Assembly (NCBI GenBank): GCA_004794655.1
Contig: SMMW01000521.1
Span: 2,138,001 to 2,202,000 of the forward strand
Reading direction: 5' to 3'
Length of the DNA stretch: 64,000 bases
Source: Marisa cornuarietis
Taxonomy: Eukaryota; Mollusca; Gastropoda; Architaenioglossa; Ampullariidae
The position numbers and the translations under genes were made by a program. Under the pieces are notes generated by a model. That model worked only from the letters and a program-made list of their open reading frames with translations. It was not told the origin of the DNA and ran no database searches. Below, piece by piece: positions 27,001 through 35,858 of this stretch (its first letter is position 1; each line of letters opens with the position of its first letter).

Positions 27001-29901
27001 GGAATAACAGCAGAGATGTTAAAAGCAGATGTGAATGTAACAGCTCCCATGTTGACTGAAATCCTCACGCAAGTTTGAGAATCAGGACAGATCCCCGATG
27101 CGTGGAAGACAGGGCTCATCTTCAAGTTACCCAAGAAAGATCTTGGAGACTGTAATAACTGGAGGGGTATAACACTTCTTTCCATCACCAGCAAGGTCTT
27201 AAGCAAGATTGTTTTATCAAGGCTGACAGCAACCGTTGAGAAAGACCTCCGGCCTCAACAAGCAGGATTTCGCCCTGGGCGATCCTGCTCTGAACTCATT
27301 TTCACTCTGCGTCAGATTCTGGAGCAGAGCAATGAGTGGAACGCACCGCTGTACATCAACTTCATCGACCTGGAGAAGGCTTTTCACAGCATCCACCGCG
27401 AGTCCTTATGGAAGATCCTGAGGCATTATGGAGTCCCTGCAAAACTTATCCAGGTCGTTGCAATGCTGTACAGCGACTTCAAATCTCAGGTGGTCTGTGA
27501 CACGGAGCTCACAACCCCATTCAACGTCAGTACTGGTGTGAAGCAGGGCTGCATTCTGTCGCCTTTCCTCTTCATCCTGGCCATGGACTGGATCATGAAG
27601 AATTCCACCGATAGAGAAAGGAGAGGGATCAAATGGACCAACAATGCTGGAAGACTTGGACTTTGCCGATGACATTGCCCTGTTGTCACACCGCCACCAA
27701 GACATGCAGGAGAAAACAAATGCCTTCTCAGAAACAGCTGGAAACATTGGCTTGAAGGTCAGCGCAAAGAAAACAAACAGTATGAGAGTGAATCCCAGAG
27801 TCCAAGAAAACATCAAACTAAACGAAGAAGAGATTGAGGAAGTTGACAGTTTTACCTATCTGGGGTCCATGATGTCCAACACCGGGGATGCAGAGGTGGA
27901 GATTCGAGCCCGACTGGCGAAAGCCAGCCAAGCCTTCGCCTCAGGAGCACATGGAAGGCAAAAAACATCAGCCAGAAGACCAAGCTGAGAATCTTCAAGT
28001 CGAATGTGATCAGCACCCTCCTTTATGGATCAGAAACATGGAAGATGACCAGAAACATCGGTAACAGGCTTGACGTCTTCCAAAACAGATGCCTCAGGCG
28101 CATACTTAACATCTTTTGGCCAAACACCATCACCAATGAAGAACTCCACCAAAGAACTGAAACCAAGTCCATCACCACGCAGGTTCAACGAAGGCGTTGG
28201 CGATGGATTGGACATGTGCTCCGCCAGCAGACAGCAGACCTCTCCAGAATCGCCCTACGATGGACTCCAGACGGCCGAAGAAAACGAGGCCGCCCAAAGG
28301 AAACCTGGAGAAGAACAGTGGAAAGGGAGATGAAAGGAAAGGGCTTGACATGGGGTCGCCTGGAGCGGGTTTCAGCCGATCGACATCAGTGGCGGGCTCT
28401 GGTTGATGCCTCATGTGGAAATAGCACGAAGAGGATTGATTGATTTTGATTGGGTTAACATCAGCAGTGACAAGGAAATAGAAATATATCCTGAAAGTAA
28501 ACAATTTGAACAGCTGACCAGCTTGATGTACATGGGAACAAGTTTCGAAAGTTGGTTGATGCACGGTCAAATCCGCACATTGATTGCAACAGAAACAAAC
28601 GAAATGAAAACTAGTATACTTATCCATCACACAATGACAACAAGTATCCCCAGACTAGCATAACTTGGTGTTAGCTGCTCCACTTGAAGGATTAAATGAA
28701 CTGCAGTGAACTAGAAGTTTACTTTAAAAGTAAGTATTTTCGAGAATCGAGTGCTAGAGCTTGATTTTGTGGTTCGTTTGCTTGATCTCCTGGAATGGGT
28801 ATGAGGCGTTTGATGCTCGGCTGCAGTGCTCGTACTAATAAAACTTAAATAAATAAATAGCAAAACAAGAAAAAGGTGCAATGTTTGGAACAATTAATGG
28901 AATTTTTTTTAATAAACAACCATAGAGACGTATAAACACATGTCCAGGAGGAACACCCATACAGGTAACGGAAATAGAGATCCATGCGAAGCATTTACCA
29001 GTAAAGTACAGGATGCTAAAGATTACAATTTTTGCTTCCTCAATTCAATAGCGTTTACTGCACGCCATTGTAGGGCACACGCGTTGCAGTACACACTGAG
29101 GTCTAATGATTTGAGAATCCTGTAAGAGGTATCCTACCTACCTGTTATCCGAAGTCTACACGAAGTTTTTTTTCTATAGTCGCTGTCGTAGCAATGGAAG
29201 AAAAGAGCTTGCTGTCTTGTAACATTCCTAATGTCAAGCTCGCTCTCGTACCAGTAAGGGTATGAGGCACGTATGCTAAACTGTTCGTTAACTGTAGGGT
29301 TGCACGATGTACCAGAACACATGCCGATGTAGTTTCGCAGCTGGCTGTCGTGTGAAGTGTACCACTCTATTTGAGTGTAGTACTGACCGCAGGTGAGTCT
29401 GACGTTGCTGTCCTCTGTTACACTTTTCACCCCAGACAAGCAATCACTGATTGTCAGAACTAATAAAAAAACAAAAAACAATAATGACATTTGAGGAGAG
29501 AGAAATATTTTAAATATTTAACAAATATATAATTTCTTACTTTGTAAATACATGTGCTTTCCCATAGCGCTTACTGATTGAAGTTGTATCCCGATGTTCT
29601 GAGTAGCAACACTTGCCGTCTATTACTTAGGATTCGGAAAAGGAAACATGTTTTTGCCTTAGAGTTTGCACAAAAATAAACATTAAAGAAGGAGATCATT
29701 TATCCTGTCTTCCAAAAATAAATGATGAGTAAAAACTTTGCTAACTTGAAATTATTTCTGCATACTGCAGAGCAGGATTGCGATCAGTCATGTTAAGAGT
29801 GGTAACATTAAAAAAAAAAGGGTTACACTTGACATACCTGAGTTACCCTTTACAGCAAGCAATGCAGAGAAACATACCATCCACATTCTACAATAAGCCA
29901 T
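13397..29901 (-). CDS. IgR2: four-Ig receptor gene with stop codon just before the membrane helix
   Basis: Rebuilt minus-strand gene. Exons: 29838-29901 signal; 29142-29459 V-like; 23025-23164 and 22536-22710 domain 2; 18849-19103 domain 3; 17627-17899 domain 4; 17229-17351 transmembrane; 16040-16411, 15595-15701 and 15215-15328 cytoplasmic; 13397-13489 alternative cytoplasmic. All junctions are AG/GT and phases match (1, except 0 between the two domain-2 exons and before 15328). Read to the in-frame TAA at 17326-17328, the product is 416 residues: a secreted ectodomain. Ignoring that stop it would be a 646-residue type I receptor. Retrotransposons RTE-1 and RTE-2 lie in its introns. It may be a soluble form or a young pseudogene. 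I do not recognise a named orthologue. Confidence 0.75.
15215..15328 (-). CDS. IgR2 terminal cytoplasmic exon with paired YxxL
   Basis: A 114-nt coding exon starting in phase 0 and ending at TAA (15215-15217). It contains SEDEYNEL and NYHHL, two YxxL motifs 15 residues apart, separated by an acidic stretch including EDRTGQED. It has the same length as the IgR4 exon 56207-56320, with about nine synonymous differences. YxxL pairs are the basis of ITAM-type signalling, though the usual spacing is 6-12. Confidence 0.75.
   Translation of the reverse strand, partial: EYSVPTISEDEYNELHFEEDRTGQEDQADNYHHLEIT
15595..15701 (-). CDS. IgR2 cytoplasmic exon (YMNVTEVPTDSGLGVYHV)
   Basis: A 107-nt exon, phase 1 to phase 0, with a GTAAGA donor. 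It is equal in length to the IgR4 exon 56475-56581. In the 22-codon core I count ten synonymous and two amino-acid differences, a sign of purifying selection. It carries two YxxV sequences. Confidence 0.8.
16040..16411 (-). CDS. IgR2 large cytoplasmic exon
   Basis: A 372-nt exon, phase 1 at both ends, equal in length to IgR4 57005-57376. Shared blocks are AVVN, TPIRRQAAPSGDLYT and a Thr/Lys/Pro-rich end. Compared with IgR4 it has lost two tyrosines (the PYAVV and EYVTV positions read PPAVV and DCATV) and the SH3-type PxxPxR. Confidence 0.75.
17229..17351 (-). CDS. IgR2 transmembrane exon with in-frame TAA
   Basis: A 123-nt exon, phase 1 at both ends. It encodes a juxtamembrane stretch, then GLIGGVTAALLLLIIIVAVF and VYIIKRRK (helix plus stop-transfer charges). 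The codon at 17326-17328 is TAA, four codons before the helix start; IgR3 and IgR4 read through here. Translation would stop outside the membrane unless the exon is skipped. Confidence 0.8.
17627..17899 (-). CDS. IgR2 fourth Ig domain exon
   Basis: A 273-nt exon, phase 1 at both ends, same length as IgR3. It contains FTCAATDVYPLAVFRWNVTC and a second half with LSILCNASNTYFP. The C-x-A-x-D-V-Y-P-x-x-x-F-x-W pattern resembles the B-C strand signature of C1-set domains. Confidence 0.8.
18849..19103 (-). CDS. IgR2 third Ig domain exon
   Basis: A 255-nt exon, phase 1 at both ends. It contains NCPKYVFEGLNLSCACF, PPALIVWDG, LLLTNISR and FTCRLQWG. It has B- and F-strand cysteines with an extra CxC at the B strand that all family members share. 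Confidence 0.8.
19970..19982. repeat. Target-site duplication of RTE-2 (left copy)
   Basis: CGCCTACCCATTT, repeated exactly at 22437-22449. Confidence 0.9.
19983..22436 (-). mobile_element. RTE-2: 5'-truncated RTE-type non-LTR retrotransposon in an IgR2 intron
   Basis: The minus strand encodes the C-terminal half of an apurinic-type endonuclease (LLIMMGDMNAKVG, NNQIDHL), then a reverse transcriptase (GFRRGRGCTDQ, FVDFQKAFDSIHRESLW, TGVRQGCVMSSLLF) and a C-terminal region (RRWRWIGHV-like, RKRGRPKKTWRRTV). It is flanked by the 13-bp direct repeat CGCCTACCCATTT (19970-19982 and 22437-22449) and its 3' end is a short (AAGT)n tail, both hallmarks of target-primed insertion. Defects: the 5' part is missing, a TGA at 22058-22060 replaces a conserved Trp, and a deletion near 20549 removes the FADD catalytic box. 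It lies in sense orientation inside IgR2. Clade assignment rests on protein resemblance to BovB/RTE elements. Confidence 0.9.
22437..22449. repeat. Target-site duplication of RTE-2 (right copy)
   Basis: Exact 13-bp match to 19970-19982; together they mark the element ends. Confidence 0.9.
22536..22710 (-). CDS. IgR2 domain 2, second half exon
   Basis: A 175-nt exon, phase 0 to 1. It encodes GFGDFQ, GVCAFSRPMPIIPGSYTY and VSPGAGVYFE, aligned with IgR3 38211-38382. Confidence 0.8.
23025..23164 (-). CDS. IgR2 domain 2, first half exon
   Basis: A 140-nt exon, phase 1 to 0, same length as IgR3 38726-38865. It encodes FPVYTDGSCSVNVTNWMV, GMYSSDNNYICRW and GGNSNE. The donor is GTTGTT, weaker than the GTAAAG in IgR3, so splicing here may be less efficient. 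Confidence 0.75.
25226..25238. repeat. Target-site duplication of RTE-1 (left copy)
   Basis: TGGGTTAACATCA, repeated exactly at 28451-28463. Confidence 0.9.
25239..28450 (+). mobile_element. RTE-1: nearly full-length RTE-type non-LTR retrotransposon, inactive
   Basis: A plus-strand element of about 3.2 kb, antisense to IgR2, with 13-bp target-site duplications and a (TTGA)-type 3' end. A 5' leader of roughly 120-300 bp precedes an endonuclease (MLRVGCWNVQTLYQ, GVSEVRWTGTG, VCYAPTEDSE, QIDHVISNRRW), a reverse transcriptase (GFRPGRSCSEL, FIDLEKAFHSIHRESLW, VKQGCILSPFLF, LDFADDIALL) and a C-terminal region (RRWRWIGHVLRQ, RRKRGRPKETWRRTV). Lesions: TAA at 25786-25788, a one-base deletion near 25970, a frameshift near 26975, TGA at 27076-27078, frameshifts near 27645 and 27945, and AFDS changed to AFHS. 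The protein resembles the family from which ruminant BovB-derived craniofacial development protein 2 arose. Confidence 0.9.
28451..28463. repeat. Target-site duplication of RTE-1 (right copy)
   Basis: Exact 13-bp match to 25226-25238, directly after the TTGA-type tail. Confidence 0.9.
29142..29459 (-). CDS. IgR2 V-like Ig exon
   Basis: A 318-nt exon, phase 1 at both ends. Cysteine pattern: SDCLSG, VRLTCGQYY, a Trp (IEWYTS), MCSGTSC, then FFHCYDSD and SCRLRITG. It has six or more cysteines and two extra pairs beyond the canonical Ig bond. It is strongly divergent from IgR3 and IgR4 apart from the cysteines, the Trp and the ending I-x-G. Confidence 0.8.
29838..29901 (-). CDS. IgR2 signal-peptide exon
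   Basis: ATG at 29899-29901; 64 coding bases giving MAYCRMWMVCFSALLAVKG and a GTATGT donor in phase 1, exactly the length of the other signal exons. It lies 203 bp downstream of the conserved upstream box, which decides for this start over the ATG that lies inside the acceptor tract of the V-like exon. Confidence 0.8.
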
Positions 29902-30103
29902 CTTCATGCAACTTTTCTACAGAATTTTACAATTTTCAAGGATCAGCTCAAAAGACTGCAACAACAGACACGAAGTATTCTTTAGAGCGTTCTTGTCAAC
30001 ATCGAATCCTCTCCTTACACAGCAAGAGAAGGTAGTTGTCCTGTTTACAACCGGTTACTCCCAATGGCAGTCTGTCGCACACTGCGCTTTCAAAGCAAAA
30101 TGA

Positions 30104-30116
30104 ACTTCCTTGTTCT
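30104..30116 (-). promoter_or_regulatory. Conserved upstream box of IgR2
   Basis: The minus strand reads AGAACAAGGAAGT, 203 bp upstream of the IgR2 ATG; the surrounding sequence differs from the other copies, so the word itself is what is kept. Confidence 0.55.
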
Positions 30117-30760
30117 ATTTAAAATGTCACGTGGAGTGGTGTCAGTTATCAGGGAGACGACCTGCAAGGCTTGTGCACTGTTCAATTGTTCGTATTACTG
30201 GCAGTGTTGTATTCGACCTATACTAGGAAATTAATACTAGAAATTATTATATATATATTTATATATTTGTATTAAAAGTAAAGAGAGTGACTGAGTGCAC
30301 TTTTGTGCACGTGAGTATATGTGTAATAAGCAGCAACTTTTAACATAAAAATGAGAATACGACATAAGGTAAGGCAGAATATGATTCAAATATTACAGCA
30401 AAACAAGAGAAAATACAAGAACAATATTTTTGACGTAGTGTGTAGATACGAAAGAAATAGCACAAAATTAGTACGCACGCCCCTCCCCCCCCACACACGC
30501 ACGTGCGCGCACAGGCATAGATAGGTATTCCCGTACACATACACATCTGAGAGAACCTTTACACACTAGAACGGTGAGCTCTGACACACACTTTGACCAG
30601 CGTGTTGACTCTAAACTTTAAACACTAATCCTAAACAGGATCTGCTTCGGTGAGTATTTAATGACAGGGAACATGCTTGGGACGATTACTGATCCATTTA
30701 CCGAGCTTTGTTGTCAGTGTCCCTGACATATGTAGGAAACCTGAACCCATTGTGTAGCAC

Positions 30761-30765
<5 letters not shown>

Positions 30766-30812
<47 letters not shown>
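30766..30812. repeat. (CA)n microsatellite
   Basis: Near-perfect CA run just downstream of the dead signal exon. Confidence 0.95.
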
Positions 30813-30814
<2 letters not shown>

Positions 30815-30908
30815 AGAGTCTTCTATGCACATTTTTCGGAAATATTTATTTAAATTTTATGCACCTTTATTTTGTCTTAGTTTTTATAACATTGTTTTGT
30901 CTTTATAA

Positions 30909-30972
30909 ACCTGGCATTTGCATGGTTTGCCAGCATAGTAAAACATCCACAGTGTCCACAGAACTATGGCTT
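30909..30972 (-). pseudogene. Dead signal-peptide exon of a lost IgR copy
   Basis: Clear relative of the IgR1/IgR3 signal exon: the minus strand reads I-V-L-W-T-L-W-M where they read M-I-L-W-I-L-W-M. The start codon is ATA and the 3' part is scrambled, with the GTTTAT donor in the wrong phase. Its upstream box (31153-31165) is still perfect. No V-like exon of its own follows before IgR2 begins. Confidence 0.7.
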
Positions 30973-31152
30973 CTTTTATCTGTTGACAGGAACTGACGGT
31001 ACAGCTAGCATGTCCGTAAGTACAGATACCAAGCTTCTTCAACAGTGTTCATGGTAATCTCAAATCCATTTGTTACATGGGAAAAATTTTGTCGCTGGAA
31101 CTGCCTCTCTCGTCAAATGTTAATCGCAAATTATGTGATGCAACAACAGTTT

Positions 31153-31165
31153 ACTTCCTTGTTCT
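31153..31165 (-). promoter_or_regulatory. Conserved upstream box before the dead signal exon
   Basis: The same AGAACAAGGAAGT word, about 190 bp upstream of the mutated start, with flanks closely matching the IgR1 and IgR3 promoters. Confidence 0.5.
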
Positions 31166-31581
31166 GTTAACAATAACGCCTACAGCGATACTGTTCAGAC
31201 AGTGGGTTTATAATGTTTATTCCCTGTTTACGCAGTTCACGATATTGCCAGGGAAATAATAATAATAAATAATAAATTTCCGTGTATAAGGTTCACGCCG
31301 TTTTTACGGTTAAAGTGTTGGAGAGCAACACGAGTTTTTGTTTATTTCAATCAATGTTCTCATAACGTTTGGCGACTTTTACAGAGTTGTCGTTGGTACT
31401 TGTTAAAGGGAAGTAAAATAATGTTTGCAAAATTTTGTTTCTAATCCAGGTTCTTCCTCTTGGAAATAACTAACGTATTCACGCGAGCATTATCATTAAC
31501 ACACGCGCTCACATACACACCAACGCATGCATGGAGGCACCCATATACACACACGCTCACACCCATTCGCGCACGTTTTGA

Positions 31582-31584
<3 letters not shown>

Positions 31585-31629
<45 letters not shown>
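31585..31629. repeat. (GT)n microsatellite
   Basis: Perfect GT run beside the orphan exon. Confidence 0.95.
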
Positions 31630-31631
<2 letters not shown>

Positions 31632-31764
31632 TGCATACCAATTATTGCGAATCGCGCACGAGAGAGGGAGATAAGAAGAAGAAGAAGAAGAAACAGAGAC
31701 ATTTTTATATTTTTTGACGAAATGAGCAAGTATGTGTAGATAAACATGCATATAACCTACTTAC

Positions 31765-32016
31765 AAGCAACGGCGAGTTTATAAGAAGTATTTTCTTGAA
31801 TAAAGCCGTCTGGACTCCATTCTAGTAGAGATGTAAACTGTGCTTGGTTTAATCGCCGACTTACACTTTTTAGCAAAAGGGTTGCATTATTCATTCCTTC
31901 CCAAACTAGTAGTGCTGGCGGACTTGAAGATCTTGAAGCAAAGCATTCACAGCTTACATCTGAGTCTTCAAAAACGTACTCACGACAGCTGTGGTTTTTT
32001 TCCCCATATGGTGGAT
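31765..32016 (-). pseudogene. Orphan third-Ig-domain exon (IgR remnant)
   Basis: A 252-nt exon with intact AAG acceptor and GTAAGT donor, phase 1 at both ends and fully open. It encodes the family's third domain: SCREYVFEDSDVSCECF, PPALLVWEG, LLLKSVSRRL, LLEWSPDG. The canonical F-strand cysteine is changed to serine (FTSLLEW against FTCQLEW). No neighbouring domain exons survive. It is either a relic of a deleted receptor copy or a stray duplicated exon. Confidence 0.75.
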
Positions 32017-32294
32017 CTTAAAATAAAAAAAACACAATGCGTTGAATGGCTGTTCATCTTTTAGAATCCTAATGTTTGGTTCTGTAGAAACGGCTACCAT
32101 CATTGTCTAATATTGCATATAGGCTTGTAAATCTAACGCAAGAGTGTAACACCATTACTACAGCCCTCATCACTAGTAATCATGACACAGACAGAGGCAA
32201 AGAAAAAAAAAGATCTAGGAACAGAAGCAAAGAAGAAAGGAAGACCGAAGACAGTTGTGTTAAACTATTTCCGCGGAGGCAGAAAAGTACAGAT

Positions 32295-32400
32295 TTGTCC
32301 AAGGACACGTTTTGTGTGTTTTGGTGTTGCTCAAATAGTGGGTGTGTTTTTGCTATAAACAGTATCCACAGAATAACCTGCCACATTAACCTAAATTCTG
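32295..32400. repeat. Recurrent intergenic block Q (one of about five copies)
   Basis: The stretch around CAAGGACACGTT and TGTTGCTCAAATAG recurs with changes near 7470-7560, 47630-47720, 52690-52780 and 6455-6530. Confidence 0.6.
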
Positions 32401-32749
32401 TTCTCAAAAAGGTCACTTCAACAACAGTGACATTCATCCTTCCATCCTTCTGTTGTCAATAGTCGTATTTTCAGAAGACATCGATGTTGTGGTTCATCGC
32501 CATGAGACTTCTACACCTCTTTCTTATTCCCTGACTTGCCTTTTTTCTTGTTTACTAAACGTAGAAACTTGGGCCATGGTTACATCTTGTGAAAGGGAAA
32601 ACAACAGAAAAAGGGAGTTTTATAAGAATTCAAACGTTAAGAAAAGATAAGAGAGAAAACCAAAGCAGTGGTAGCGAATTAATGACAGAGGGGGTGGGTG
32701 GGAGAAATTTTGACTTTGTTCAGCGTAGTCCATTGTCAATATTATTAAT

Positions 32750-32818
32750 ATTAAAGGTTATTTTTATAGCGCCATATCCCAGCCCTAAGAGCAGGCTCAT
32801 GGCACTTTACAAATGATT
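32750..32818 (-). repeat. Dispersed repeat end (GCGCCATATC type)
   Basis: The minus strand reads GTAAAGTGCCATGAGCCTG followed by ATATGGCGCTATA. The same module lies on the plus strand at 41243-41300 next to a (TTA)n tail, so this looks like the 3' end of a SINE-like element. Confidence 0.55.
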
Positions 32819-33239
32819 CTAATTATAACAACTATAATAATGATAGTGAGAAATTGAAGAAACCAGCCAAGACGACAGGAAAGAAAAAGGGATAACGCAT
32901 AGGAACGGGAATAATAACTGAAGAGGGTGAAAATAAAAGCATAGAAAATATAAAAAGTATATTTACATAAATATGTTAACTAACACAGTTGGTCCTCCAG
33001 TTCCAAATACGTATAACAATAATTGCATCGATATTGCAAGTATATTTTCAGATTTATATATAATATAAAAAGTAATATTATTACTACATGCTTAACGTCT
33101 TAGGTTTGAAAATGAACTGGAACAAGTTAAACATATTAATATTAATAATAATAACGGAATATACGAGGTTTTTGTTTAACTGAAGATAACATTAACCTGG
33201 CACTATATTACCATAGTTTTGAGAAAACGATGCAAACGA

Positions 33240-33460
33240 AAGTCGATGCTATTAGCCTGCGAAGTATAGGCATAGCAAACATGCGTTACATGGAGACAGG
33301 TAGCGTCACACATAGAAGAGATTAGCCAATCACCCAACCATATGCTTCGTCAATCTTGATTGTCCTATATGATAGAAGCTCATTAGTCGATAAATATGTG
33401 TCATTCTTGACATAGAGCATCTAAATGTGAAGACGACGTATCACAAGTTAAGTATGTGTG
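33240..33460. repeat. Recurrent intergenic block P
   Basis: Contains GAGATTAGCCAATCA and ATTAGTCGATAAATATGTG. Divergent copies occur near 6740-6880, 45370-45570 and 53100-53290. Each lies some kilobases upstream of an IgR start or remnant, so the block belongs to the duplicated unit. Confidence 0.65.
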
Positions 33461-34859
33461 TACTTAAGTAGTTAAGTACTTTTGGCAGAGCGAAAGAAAC
33501 AGGGAGAGACATACAGAGCAATCGCGCGAGAGAGTCAGTCACAACCGTAAACTTATCGATACTGAGTGAATATACTTACAGGACTGAGTAGAGAGCTCAG
33601 CCGCTTAACTGCACCTTGTCAAGACTTTTGGAAGAGTTCTCAAGGAGAATTTCTTCGGCCGTCCAGATTTTCCTGAGTTTTCAATCTCTCTACTCATTTC
33701 CTTCCTTCTGCTTATCTCTGACGTCAAGTCTTTGTCTGCGTTCTTGTTAAGCTAGTCATTAATACATTCACGTGAGAATAAACACGTTTGCACGTACACG
33801 TACAGATACCAACATACACAATACTCACAAACACGCACACACACACACACACACACATACACACACACACACTTCAAGGTGAAAAAGTGACACAACGTGT
33901 TTTCTTATATTACTTTCTTACAGCAGAAAATGTTAAACTACTAGGTTATAAAATGAAGAAGAGACAAAGGCAGGCACGGTTTATGGCAAATGACCAACTT
34001 TAAAGGACATCTAAAATGTATGTGCTATGCAAGTATTCACAAAGCTAGTGGTCAGCCACTTTAAAACAGGAAAAAAGAAAAAAGAAAAAAATTTATTACA
34101 ATTTCACTGACATTTTTGCATAGGGTACTAAAATACAAAAAAGAGCTTCAGTGTTAGTAATAAAATCTAACACACAATGGTTAAATTTTATGAATAAATG
34201 ATTTCACTAGAGTGTTTCTTATCCTCACAACTAGGAAAACAATCAATGAAATCAAGAAGAAATAAAAGATTGATTGAACGGAAAACAAAAGAAATGATGA
34301 GTAATTTTGTTATTGCAGACGTCACAATGGAAAAAAAACACACATGAATGACCCCGGTAGAGTTATGTCAAATCACTTACCTTGGCAGAAAATTTGCGAA
34401 TCGCCTGCATGAAGAATTGTTTTCAGAGTCAATCTTTCCACCATTTTACGAAAACTCAGAAGAGCTTGGTCTTCATATTCATCTTTATGTCGCAGTGACA
34501 CAGAACTGGTTTTGCCAGCTATGAAGCGCATAAGTAAGTAGTTCACTTTCAGGCTCAATGTTTTTCACATAAGTGTAAATTTACTTGCATTAAGTTCCAA
34601 AACTTAATCAATAGAACTTCCATTTAAAGCAAAACTCTGGCGGTTGACTGGTTTTAAGCACCGACATTCTTTGACTCCTTCAAAGTTGTAATTATGTACT
34701 TAATAAAATGGATTTTGTTTCAAAAATATTAACTGCAATTTTATCTGTATTATGCGTGTTTCTTGAGGTACTGATGGTGTGTCTGTAACTACTCCTTCCT
34801 ATTTTACTATTTTGCATCATTACACGAATCGCAATAATGCTTATACGGTTTATTTGTGT

Positions 34860-35762
34860 TTATTATTTTAACAAAGCACGTACTAAATAAAAGAGACTTC
34901 GCAGCTCACAGTGGTCAGCAATCCAAAGCACAGTGATCAGCAATCCAAAGAGAAAATCAAAGGTGACCCAAAGAGGAAGAGTCAGATCCAGCAAGAAGAT
35001 CCAACGAGGAAAGGCTGGAGGAATATAAAGTTCAATGCAGCTTAATGTTATTTTGCGATAAGCATATCCTCCTCCCTCATCTTCCACGATACCGTTTAGC
35101 TAGCCCCTCTAGTGCCTCTCTTACTAAACGCATCGTCTGCTACGGTTGGCGCAAGAAAGGACATATAGAAGCCTCTTCCGATGCTTGTTAAAAAGAGCCA
35201 TAACCACATTCAAATCTACATAATAAAAAACCTAATCTTCCCACCTAGATTCTCACGCAGCCAAATTCATGCGCGTATCACACACACATCTGCATACCTG
35301 CCAGGGCAGCCATCAGCCAAAATAGTAGCGGCGGGAATTATCCTCCTGCGGCTCGTAACGTGTGCTTTTCTGTCACTCACAGAAGACAAACGAAGAAGCA
35401 CCGGTTGCCAAGAATCCATCCAACGCAAACAGCCAGCGGAGCCGCACCACTGCTGTGTCCAAAGCATTCCGGTATTCTTTAACCCTCGGCAAGCTCTCAC
35501 CATTCTCTAACGACGGCCACAGGCGTGTCCAGAAGCGCAAAAAAGACATTTTGCCCGCTTCCCGTTTCCCTCATTATTTTTGCGGAGAGCGTCTTTAATC
35601 TTCCTGAAGATTCGCAAAGCGTCGACAATCTATCAAAAGCTCGGCGTTCGTTCGGTTTCCTATGCCTGATAGAAGTGCAACCTTCTATAATTCCGACTGC
35701 GAGGGTCCCTGACCGTGGGAATAGCCCTAGCTCTTTTGTCTCAACAGAAAGACATACAAACG
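34860..35762. other. Unrecognised island replacing the IgR3 tail exons
   Basis: About 900 bp of more balanced base composition than the AT-rich flanks, joined directly to the broken IgR3 tail exon. It has no counterpart beside IgR2 or IgR4. Several short open frames exist but no domain is recognised. It could be an inserted element or the far side of a rearrangement. Confidence 0.4.
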
Positions 35763-35852
35763 GAAAGAAAGGGGCGGTAAGGGGTTGGTTATGCTTGTAA
35801 CGGTGTAGATGTCACCTGAAAGAGCTGCTTCTAGTTTAATGTGTGTTTGTGT
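35763..35852 (-). pseudogene. IgR3 broken remnant of the large cytoplasmic exon
   Basis: The minus-strand translation reads IKLEAALSGDIYTVTSITN, aligning with IRRQAAPSGDLYTVT of IgR4. The 5' half of the exon and most of its intron are missing: only about 40 bp separate it from the transmembrane exon donor, against 0.8-1.2 kb in the paralogues. The homology ends near 35770. Confidence 0.7.
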
Positions 35853-35858
35853 GAAGAT

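Larger units (their letters stand above)
23165..29141. other. IgR2 intron between V-like exon and domain 2, holding RTE-1
   Basis: Outside RTE-1 it contains a GC-rich GCGTG-type simple stretch near 23345-23430 and a short open frame (23929-24142, minus strand, behind a CTGCAG) with no recognised domain. I see no paralogue of that frame in the other genes. Confidence 0.5.

Noticed and set aside
25363..28443. Several frames resembling craniofacial development protein 2-like genes.
   Set aside because: They are pieces of one frame-broken RTE-1 element with a complete set of non-LTR hallmarks.
29460..29490. An ATG inside the polypyrimidine tract of the IgR2 V-like exon that would give a hydrophobic leader (MSLLFFVFLLVLTI), as if a new signal peptide had arisen from a splice acceptor.
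   Set aside because: A proper 64-nt signal exon with matching phase and promoter-box spacing exists at 29838-29901; the hydrophobic reading is simply the T-rich acceptor tract.
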